From: an uncultured Bacteroidota bacterium
GTDB taxonomy: Bacteria > Bacteroidota > Bacteroidia > Chitinophagales > Saprospiraceae
Assembly: GCA_937952445.1 (NCBI GenBank)
Contig: CALGAA010000166.1
Location: forward strand, 1 to 6,806
Direction: 5' to 3'
DNA: 6,806 bases
The position numbers were made by a program, and so were the translations under genes. Below are positions 1 through 5,758 of this stretch, one piece after another. The first letter of the stretch is position 1. Every line of letters begins with the position of its first letter. Under the pieces are notes generated by a model that was not told the origin of the DNA, made no database searches, and saw nothing but the letters and a program-made list of their open reading frames with translations.

Positions 1-42
1 AATGCGGCAGGTCCAATGAGGATTATTGAGATTCAAACATAA
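1..42 (+). CDS. possible 3' end of an unidentified gene (13 codons plus stop)
   Basis: The first forward frame is open from base 1 and reads NAAGPMRIIEIQT before a TAA at 40-42. The composition looks like an ordinary protein C-terminus, and the position fits a rightward gene converging on the leftward sigma gene that ends at 128. Thirteen codons are too few to assign a family, and an open run of this length can occur by chance. No function is proposed. Confidence 0.3.
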   Translation, partial: NAAGPMRIIEIQT

Positions 43-115
43 ATTAGATGCATTTCTTAGGAATATGAGCTATCGAAGAAGCTAAACAGCGTATAGCCGT
101 AGTGACTGGTGCAGG

Positions 116-146
116 TGTTGACTCTAATTAAAGATATAGAGTCACA
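116..146. terminator. inverted repeat at the end of the sigma gene, weak terminator candidate
   Basis: TGACTCTA (119-126) and TAGAGTCA (137-144) are perfect 8-bp arms around a 10-nt AT-rich loop. With base 118 bulged out, two more pairs form (117-145 and 116-146). The TAA stop of the leftward sigma gene (130-128) lies in the loop. The place, between a leftward gene end and a possible rightward gene end, suits a bidirectional terminator. However, neither strand has a T-run after the stem and the stem is not GC-rich, so intrinsic termination is uncertain. It could instead be a 3'-end stabilising hairpin or chance. Confidence 0.3.
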
Positions 147-655
147 GCGGATATCAACGTGATGGAATCTACCTGGAAATTTTTTTGAAGTCCCTTCATT
201 GCCTCAAATAGATAATTTCTTACCGTTTTATTGGAAATGTCCATTCTCTCTGCAATTTCATCGTGGCTCAGTCCGTGAAATTTGCAAAGTTCAAATACCT
301 CTTTTTGTCTCGGGGGCAAGGTATCCAGTACTTGTCGAAGTTTTAGATTAAAATCCTCTCTGACTAATTTTTTGATCGCAGCTGGTTCAGTGTGTTGAAG
401 GGTGTGAAATAATGATTTTTGGTACGATTCCTCATATTTGGCCCGGCGGAAATGATCAATTATGAGGTTTCGGGCCATCTTGTAAACATATCCCTCCAGA
501 TTTTTAGATTTTGAAAGTTTTTCCCTGTTGATCCAGAGCTTCAGCAGAATATCCTGTGTATAATCTTCTGCAACGTACGGTAGCTTTATGTGTTTGATGA
601 AAAATGCATGTAAACGAACTTCAAATTCCAATAACGTTAGCTCGTTTATTTCCAT
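128..655 (-). CDS. FecI-like ECF RNA polymerase sigma factor
   Basis: This 175-residue protein is a cytoplasmic group 4 (ECF) sigma factor, which directs RNA polymerase to a small set of promoters. Region 2 spans about residues 8-75: AEDYTQDILLKLW (29-41) is the core-binding helix, and YVYKMARNLIIDHFRR (56-71) is the -10 recognition helix. Region 4 spans about 108-157: LDTLPPRQKEVFEL (110-123), then a helix-turn-helix with LSHDEIAERMDIS (129-141) and KTVRNYLFEAM (143-153) for -35 contact. The length is usual for Bacteroidota FecI-type factors. The C-terminus is a short hydrophobic tail (ITLISAVTLYL, 165-175), which many Bacteroidota ECF sigmas seem to have. The start is the ATG at 655-653, with no clear Shine-Dalgarno, as expected in this phylum. 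It is transcribed away from the FecR-susC-susD cluster at 1019 onward; pairing with that FecR is inferred from proximity. Promoter specificity cannot be read from the sequence. Confidence 0.93.
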   Translation of the reverse strand: MEINELTLLEFEVRLHAFFIKHIKLPYVAEDYTQDILLKLWINREKLSKSKNLEGYVYKMARNLIIDHFRRAKYEESYQKSLFHTLQHTEPAAIKKLVREDFNLKLRQVLDTLPPRQKEVFELCKFHGLSHDEIAERMDISNKTVRNYLFEAMKGLQKNFQVDSITLISAVTLYL

Positions 656-842
656 TTGTAAAGTATTAGGATATGGGTTGTTAGTTGTGATCTCACTAAT
701 GTAACTATTTTGAAGATGGTAACAAAAAATTAGTAATGTAAAATTTCAACAACAGCTACATGCCCTAAAAATGTCCTCAATATTTGGATTTAAGTACCTG
801 TTTTTGAGCCGTAAGCGCTGTCTATAAATGAATAACTGTAAG

Positions 843-860
843 ACATATATTCTAATATGT
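843..860. promoter_or_regulatory. inverted repeat, possible operator
   Basis: ACATAT (843-848) and ATATGT (855-860) are perfect 6-bp arms separated by 6 nt. The repeat is almost at the midpoint of the divergent intergenic region, where a dimeric regulator could affect both directions. The arms are entirely AT apart from one C/G pair each, so chance occurrence in AT-rich DNA is quite possible. No regulator with a matching site is known from this window. Confidence 0.25.
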
Positions 861-891
861 GTTTATATCCAGATTTCAATCTCTTAACCTA

Positions 892-915
892 AAAATATTT
901 TCTTAAAAATTTTAA
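892..915. repeat. AT-rich palindromic tract upstream of the FecR gene
   Basis: AAAATATTTT (892-901) is a perfect palindrome, followed directly by TTAAAAATTTTAA (903-915), which is palindromic around a central A. The tract is about 100 bp before the fecR start. It could act as an UP-like or bent DNA element for an operon promoter just downstream, but no promoter hexamers can be tied to it. Function is inferred only from position and composition. Confidence 0.3.
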
Positions 916-923
916 TGGTTGGC

Positions 924-937
924 AGGGACATTTCCCT
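924..937. repeat. short hairpin in the FecR upstream region
   Basis: AGGGA (924-928) and TCCCT (933-937) form a 5-bp stem with a 4-nt loop (CATT). It is one of the few GC-containing palindromes in this AT-rich stretch. It could be part of a protein-binding site or a 5'-leader hairpin if transcription starts upstream. At 5 bp it is weak evidence by itself. Confidence 0.25.
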
Positions 938-993
938 AGTTCACTCGTATGATATAATGATGTCTGATGATAATGGGGCGATATTGTAACCAG

Positions 994-1014
994 GGAGATT
1001 TACGAATAATCTCT
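994..1014 (+). promoter_or_regulatory. hairpin immediately upstream of the FecR start codon
   Basis: GAGATT (995-1000) pairs with AATCTC (1008-1013) across a 7-nt loop, and a G-U pair (994-1014) can close it. The structure ends 4 nt before the ATG at 1019. It therefore covers the leader that an initiating ribosome would occupy. The purine-rich AGGGAG (992-997), the only Shine-Dalgarno-like sequence nearby, is about 21 nt from the ATG, which is too far to be a normal ribosome binding site, and it is partly inside the stem. Control of FecR translation is a hypothesis. Confidence 0.35.
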
Positions 1015-1018
1015 GAAA

Positions 1019-2002
1019 ATGAACACTATGGACGAAGATCGATTCCAAATGCTTTACCAAAAATACCTGGATCATCGTATCGAGATGAGCGAATATTTGG
1101 AGTTGGTCGAGGCGTCTGAATCTCGTGAGTTCAAAAACCATATAGGTAAGCAATTAAAACAGAGTTGGGAGGATATATCAAAAGAATTTGATAATTCGAT
1201 AATTTCTAATGAGGATGAATTTACTGACAAACGTGATGATCATCGACCGGTTGTTTCTTTTTGGTGGATATACGCTGCTGCGGCAGTAGCTATCATTCTT
1301 TTTTTTCTTGTTTTTACTCAAAAAAATGTAGAAGAAAAAGGGTGGGAACACTTTTCAACTGCAAGTGCTGAAACGATGGAAGTCAGGCTACCTGATGGAA
1401 GCATCGTCACTCTCAACGCTAATTCAAACCTTCAATGGCGAAAGGATTGGAGAGTTTCAAAACAAAGAGAGGTGTTCCTAACCGGAGAAGCATACTTTGA
1501 TGTAAGCTCAGTAGATATGGATCAGAAACAAATTCCATTTCAGGTCCGTACAAACAGCATTACGATTAATGTTATCGGAACCACCTTCAATGTTACTGAA
1601 TATGGGGAGGAGGCCGCAGTATATCTTGAGGAAGGCCAAATTGAATTGAGTATAAACGACTTAGAAGATTCCACTTATTTATTGGAAGAGGGTGATCAGG
1701 TCGTAGTGATGAAGGACCAGTCTGAAGTCAGTAAGAAAAATAAGATTACCAGAGAGGAAGCAATGAGCTGGATTGATGGTGAATTGAGATATAAAAATGT
1801 CATGCTCGGGCATATACTGACCCAGTTGGAATCCATTTATGGGGTAGAATTTTCAGTCCAGGATTCTTCCATTTTGAACATCCCTATGAATTTTGGAGCT
1901 CCGTACGAGAATTGGCCTTTAGTCAAAAGAGCTTTGGAGATGTCGCTTTCCGTGAAAATTATTTCAAAGGGGGATAAAATGATTATTGCGAAACCGAAAT
2001 AA
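1019..2002 (+). CDS. FecR-family anti-sigma factor (inner-membrane sensor)
   Basis: This 327-residue single-pass inner-membrane protein holds an ECF sigma factor in check and relays a signal from an outer-membrane transducer. The N-terminal cytoplasmic part (about 1-77) starts with the usual helical sigma-binding segment (DRFQMLYQKYLDHR, 7-20) and ends in an acidic stretch. One membrane segment follows (about 78-99, FWWIYAAAAVAIILFFLVF). The periplasmic FecR domain (about 115-215) shows the family signatures LPDGSIVTLNANS (124-136), REVFLTGEAYFDV (150-162) and INVIGTTFNV (183-192). A C-terminal STN-like domain (about 256-327) begins YKNVMLGHILTQLESIYGVEF and probably meets the STN domain of the SusC-like partner. 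Length is normal. The ATG at 1019 is chosen; a second ATG at 1028 would lose only three residues. The susC-like gene starts 32 bp after the stop, so co-transcription is likely. The divergent sigma factor at 128-655 is its presumed target. Confidence 0.93.
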   Translation: MNTMDEDRFQMLYQKYLDHRIEMSEYLELVEASESREFKNHIGKQLKQSWEDISKEFDNSIISNEDEFTDKRDDHRPVVSFWWIYAAAAVAIILFFLVFTQKNVEEKGWEHFSTASAETMEVRLPDGSIVTLNANSNLQWRKDWRVSKQREVFLTGEAYFDVSSVDMDQKQIPFQVRTNSITINVIGTTFNVTEYGEEAAVYLEEGQIELSINDLEDSTYLLEEGDQVVVMKDQSEVSKKNKITREEAMSWIDGELRYKNVMLGHILTQLESIYGVEFSVQDSSILNIPMNFGAPYENWPLVKRALEMSLSVKIISKGDKMIIAKPK

Positions 2003-2034
2003 ACAATCTATAACCTGAACAAATATACACGACT

Positions 2035-5000
2035 ATGAATCAATTGTCTACAATTTTATTGGCTTTGTTCTTATTCACGGGAATGCCCGGTGGAATAGCA
2101 TTTCCGAATTCCATTGATGGTCTTACCGATAAGGACGATAAAGTATCTCTATTGATGCTATTGCAAGAATGGGAGGATCAATACAACGTCATTTTTACTT
2201 ATGACCGGAGGATCATTCAGTCGTTGGAAGTAGAGAAACCCCAATCTTTCCCTGATCAGGTTTCTGAAGCTTTGAATGACGCATTATATCAGACTGATCT
2301 TCGATATACCATTTTGGAGGAAAGATACATCATCCTCTATAACAATACTGAAGAGGGCATTCAATCCCTTCAACGAATGGTAGAGCATATGCACAAAATC
2401 CTTGAAGAACGGAAAAATGTACCAAAACGTAAAGTTTCAAAAGTGGTTGAACCCCTCAAGTGGGGATTTTTGACCAGGATTAAAAGTCTTGTAGTGGATT
2501 CTGAAATTACAGGTAGGGTAGTTGACGCAGATGGAAATCCATTGATCGGTGTAACCGTACGGGTAAAAGGTACAAGCCGGGGTACCATAACAGATATGAA
2601 TGGAAACTATGAAATTGTGGACCTGGAAGAAGACGACGTATTGATTTTTACATACGTGGGTAAGACGACCCAGGAAATTCGTGTGGGAGACAACACTGTA
2701 TTAAATGTTACCCTGGTGGATGATGCGGAACAACTCCAGGAAGTAGTGGTTACGGCACTTGGAATTAAGCGGGATCAAAAATCTCTTGGATACTCTGTGG
2801 CTGAGGTTTCAGGTGAAGATATTACGACCGTTACACAGGAAAACCCGATCAATGCGTTAGCCGGTCGTGTGCCGGGATTGACGCTCAATCAAACAGGGGG
2901 AGTGGGTTCCACTTCCAGCGTGGTAATTCGGGGTATGACTTCGCTTACCACTGATAATCAACCTCTCTATGTCATCGATGGCGTACCAGTCGAAAGTGGT
3001 TTGAATAACGTCCGTGATATGGGGGATCGAAACAGCGTGGATTATGGTAGTCCTATTGCTGATCTCAATCCTGACGATATCAGTAATATCAGTGTTTTAA
3101 AAGGACCAAGTGCTGCGGCATTGTACGGATCCCGTGCAGCCAATGGTGTTATTCTTATTTCGACAAAAACGGGTGCTCAGGGAGAAAAAATGAAAGTAGA
3201 TTTCTCAAGTAGTAACGTGTTTGAAAACCCTTATAAGTTTCTCAATTTTCATTATCGTTACGCTTCCGGAAACCGGGGAAATAGGTTGGATGAAAGTTCT
3301 GCCTATTGGGTGGGACCGGAACTCGATGTTGGGAATAAAGCTGTCCAGTGGAACAGCCCTTTAGATGAAAATGGGAACCCTATTCCCACTGAATTAAAGT
3401 CATACCCGGACAATATGAAAAACTTCCTCAATACCGGGTTTACCACGAACAACAATATATCACTTCGTGGTGGTGGATCTCAGTCTACATACCGGGTTTC
3501 TTATGGTAATATGACGCACAATGGATTGGTTCCAGGATCTGATCTGTTTCGGAATTCCCTCAGTTCAGTTTTTTCGCACAACTTCAATGAAGATATTAAA
3601 ATTTCTACGAATATTAACTATGTCCGGTCCCATTCCAATAACCGTGGATCAACCGGAAGTCGCGGCAGTGCGTTGGAAGCGGTCTATGATTTTCCACATA
3701 TAGATATCCGGGATCAAAGACAGTACTGGATCGAAGGGCGCGAGCATATTGAACAGCGAAGAGTAACGGAGGATGGCGACAATCCGTATTTTTTAGCCAT
3801 GGCAAAGACCAATTCGTTCGTTCGGAACCGACTTTATGGAAATGTCAGATTGGATTATACAATACTGCCTGGTTTAAGTGCCTTCGCGCGAATTGCATTG
3901 AACCGTACCGATGAGAATAGGGAGTCCAAAATTCCCTGGAGCTATTCTCGTATGCCTGAGGGTGGCTATTTTCTGTGGGAAATTGGGCACGAAGAGATAA
4001 ACACTGATTTTTTATTGAGTTATGACCGCCGGTTTGAAAACTTTGACTTCACGGTGTCTGCCGGAGGGAACTACCTCAATAAAAAGTACGATGATCTTTA
4101 TAATGGAGTATCCGGACGAGGTCGGGGGTTGGTAATACCAGGATTGTATCGAATATCGAACATCCCCCGGGATATTCTAACCACGGTCAATTTTAGCACC
4201 CTCAAAAAAATGTACAGTTTATATGGTTTGGTTTCAGTGGGTATTAAAGATCAATTATATATCGATTTCACGGGTAGAAACGATTGGTCGAGCACGCTAC
4301 CATCTTATAACCGATCCTTCTTTTATCCTTCCGTCTCTGCCAGTTGGTTGCTTAATGAGACCTTCGAGCTGCCCAGAAATGTATCATTATTGAAATTTAG
4401 GGCCGGATGGGCTCAGGTAGGGAACGATACGGATCCATATCAATTGGAACCCGTGATTGGAATCAATAGTTTGAGTGGTTATCCTTCAGTATCTACTTCA
4501 ATTTCAGGTCGTTTACTCAATCCGCAGTTGAAACCTGAAATTGCAACCTCCATCGAATATGGAATAGATGTTAATTTATATCAGAATCGATTCCGTTTTG
4601 AAGCGACCTATTATGACATGGTCAACCGGAATCAAATACTGGATGTGGGTACTCCATCATCATCCGGGTATGACAGCAAGTTGATCAATGCAGGGAAGCT
4701 GGAAAGCAAAGGTTGGGAAGTACTGATTGGAGGAACTCCATTGCGAACTGAAAATTGGAGGGGAGAAATTAATATAAACTTTTCCAGAAACAGAACAACG
4801 ATCGTCGAACTCGCTGACGGGATTGACAGGATTCAGTTGTGGGACGAAAACGGAGGTGGATCATATGGCAGGGTTGGTGAAGAACTTGGAGCAATTTATA
4901 GCCGCGGCTATGCTCAGGTGGAAGATCCTAATTCCCCATATTACCGATGGCCCATTTTAGATAATCAGGGAAGCTGGCAAAGGCTTGATGACCCCCAGGA

Positions 5001-5733
5001 TTGGATTGAGGTGGGAAATTTCAATCCCGACTTTTTACTTGGAGGCCAGATGAATTTGTCGTACAAACGGTTTTCGGTTAATGCCAGCCTTGATTGGCGT
5101 GTGGGAGGTGAATTCCTCTCATTTACATACCGATATGGCGAATCTGACTGGAAATCACAGCGTCAAATTGACAATCTTATTCCGGGTGGATTGTATTCCC
5201 CCGAAGAATTGGTCGCCTTATTAAAATCCGATCCAGAAAAATATATAATACCCCAAAATGGTAATTTTCCCAGAGTGGGCGGGTATACAAAAGAAACCGG
5301 TGGACTTTATACCGATTTCGGAGGAGAAGGATGGGATGGAGGATTCATTCCTGGGGTGAAATTGGGAGATGATGGTGAATACATAGAAGTGCTCGGCGGC
5401 CCCGGGACGTTTATAGCTCCTATTAGCGATATTTTTGCATGGCGGTTTAATCAACAAGTTGCATTTGATGCCTCATTTATAAAATTACGTGAAGTTTCTT
5501 TTGGGTACGATATTCCTCCATTCAGGGGAGTGAACAATCTTAAAGTCTCACTATTTGCGCGGAACCTGTTGTTGTGGACAGCCGCCAACATCGGAATTGA
5601 TCCGGAAAGAGCTTTTACCAGAGGAGGATCCTTTCAGGGCGATACGCGAATGATGTTCAAACAGGGAATCGAATGGCAAAACGTCGTTCCATTCACGGTA
5701 TCATTTGGGTTTAATGTAAATATGTCATTCTAA
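2035..5733 (+). CDS. SusC-type TonB-dependent outer-membrane transporter with STN signalling domain
   Basis: This 1232-residue protein is the outer-membrane channel of a SusCD importer, energised by TonB. In order: a signal peptide (about 1-22), an STN signalling domain (about 36-104), a basic linker (about 105-155), a carboxypeptidase-regulatory-like domain (158-228, ITGRVVDADGNPLIGVTV), a TonB-box-like EVVVTALGIKR (236-246), a plug (about 248-380) and a beta-barrel to the C-terminus, which ends in Phe. Plug hallmarks are VVIRGM (296-301), PLYVIDGVPV (310-319), LNPDDISNISVLKGPSAAAL (344-363) and YGSRAANGVILISTK (364-378). The STN domain accounts for the length being above a plain SusC and shows that the protein also signals, presumably to the FecR encoded just upstream. 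The start is the only ATG possible, because an in-frame TAA lies at 2011-2013. The signal peptide has no Lys or Arg before its hydrophobic core. The susD-like gene follows after 25 bp. The substrate cannot be deduced. Confidence 0.96.
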   Translation: MNQLSTILLALFLFTGMPGGIAFPNSIDGLTDKDDKVSLLMLLQEWEDQYNVIFTYDRRIIQSLEVEKPQSFPDQVSEALNDALYQTDLRYTILEERYIILYNNTEEGIQSLQRMVEHMHKILEERKNVPKRKVSKVVEPLKWGFLTRIKSLVVDSEITGRVVDADGNPLIGVTVRVKGTSRGTITDMNGNYEIVDLEEDDVLIFTYVGKTTQEIRVGDNTVLNVTLVDDAEQLQEVVVTALGIKRDQKSLGYSVAEVSGEDITTVTQENPINALAGRVPGLTLNQTGGVGSTSSVVIRGMTSLTTDNQPLYVIDGVPVESGLNNVRDMGDRNSVDYGSPIADLNPDDISNISVLKGPSAAALYGSRAANGVILISTKTGAQGEKMKVDFSSSNVFENPYKFLNFHYRYASGNRGNRLDESSAYWVGPELDVGNKAVQWNSPLDENGNPIPTELKSYPDNMKNFLNTGFTTNNNISLRGGGSQSTYRVSYGNMTHNGLVPGSDLFRNSLSSVFSHNFNEDIKISTNINYVRSHSNNRGSTGSRGSALEAVYDFPHIDIRDQRQYWIEGREHIEQRRVTEDGDNPYFLAMAKTNSFVRNRLYGNVRLDYTILPGLSAFARIALNRTDENRESKIPWSYSRMPEGGYFLWEIGHEEINTDFLLSYDRRFENFDFTVSAGGNYLNKKYDDLYNGVSGRGRGLVIPGLYRISNIPRDILTTVNFSTLKKMYSLYGLVSVGIKDQLYIDFTGRNDWSSTLPSYNRSFFYPSVSASWLLNETFELPRNVSLLKFRAGWAQVGNDTDPYQLEPVIGINSLSGYPSVSTSISGRLLNPQLKPEIATSIEYGIDVNLYQNRFRFEATYYDMVNRNQILDVGTPSSSGYDSKLINAGKLESKGWEVLIGGTPLRTENWRGEININFSRNRTTIVELADGIDRIQLWDENGGGSYGRVGEELGAIYSRGYAQVEDPNSPYYRWPILDNQGSWQRLDDPQDWIEVGNFNPDFLLGGQMNLSYKRFSVNASLDWRVGGEFLSFTYRYGESDWKSQRQIDNLIPGGLYSPEELVALLKSDPEKYIIPQNGNFPRVGGYTKETGGLYTDFGGEGWDGGFIPGVKLGDDGEYIEVLGGPGTFIAPISDIFAWRFNQQVAFDASFIKLREVSFGYDIPPFRGVNNLKVSLFARNLLLWTAANIGIDPERAFTRGGSFQGDTRMMFKQGIEWQNVVPFTVSFGFNVNMSF

Positions 5734-5758
5734 TTTTTGACACTTAAAATCTAAAAAA

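Larger units (their letters stand above)
656..1018. promoter_or_regulatory. divergent intergenic region between the sigma and FecR genes
   Basis: This 363-bp stretch separates the starts of the leftward sigma gene and the rightward fecR-susC-susD cluster, so it should hold promoters for both. I found no full match to the Bacteroidota housekeeping pattern (TTTG, about 19 bp, TAnnTTTG) on either strand; the nearest is TTTG at 709-712 with TAGTAATG at 731-738, a partial match. Visible structure consists of an inverted repeat (843-860), an AT-rich palindromic tract (892-915), a short hairpin (924-937) and a hairpin next to the fecR start (994-1014). No ORF here looks coding: the longest ATG frame I checked on the plus strand encodes 18 residues (771-827). 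If the ECF sigma activates the operon, its target promoter most likely lies here, because the other gaps are too short. Confidence 0.6.

Noticed and set aside
69..97. GCTAT/ATAGC inverted repeat at the left edge
   Set aside because: Five-bp arms with a 19-nt loop are too weak to suggest a terminator or an RNA structure.
709..738. TTTG (709-712) and TAGTAATG (731-738), spaced 18 bp, as a housekeeping promoter for fecR
   Set aside because: The -7 element matches the TAnnTTTG pattern only in part, and it is about 280 bp from the start codon. It is too weak to list as a promoter.
771..827. 18-residue ORF in the divergent intergenic region (MSSIFGFKYLFLSRKRCL)
   Set aside because: It is short, has no visible ribosome binding context and no recognisable family. 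An ORF of this size is expected by chance in 363 bp.
919..958. E. coli-like TTGGCA (919-924) and TATAAT (953-958)
   Set aside because: The spacer is 28 bp, far from 17, and the E. coli consensus is not the usual one in Bacteroidota.
941..1153. 70-codon minus-strand ORF across the fecR start
   Set aside because: Most of it is antisense to the fecR N-terminal coding region, with no family resemblance. It is a shadow frame.
1933..1965. Possible promoter for susC inside the 3' end of fecR (TTTG at 1933-1936, then TATTTC)
   Set aside because: The spacing and the second element do not fit the Bacteroidota pattern, and the sequence is constrained by fecR coding.
2370..2588. 72-codon minus-strand ORF inside susC
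   Set aside because: It is antisense to well-supported SusC domains and has no recognisable motif.
5221..5457. 78-codon minus-strand ORF inside susC
   Set aside because: It is antisense to the SusC barrel, with a composition typical of a shadow frame.
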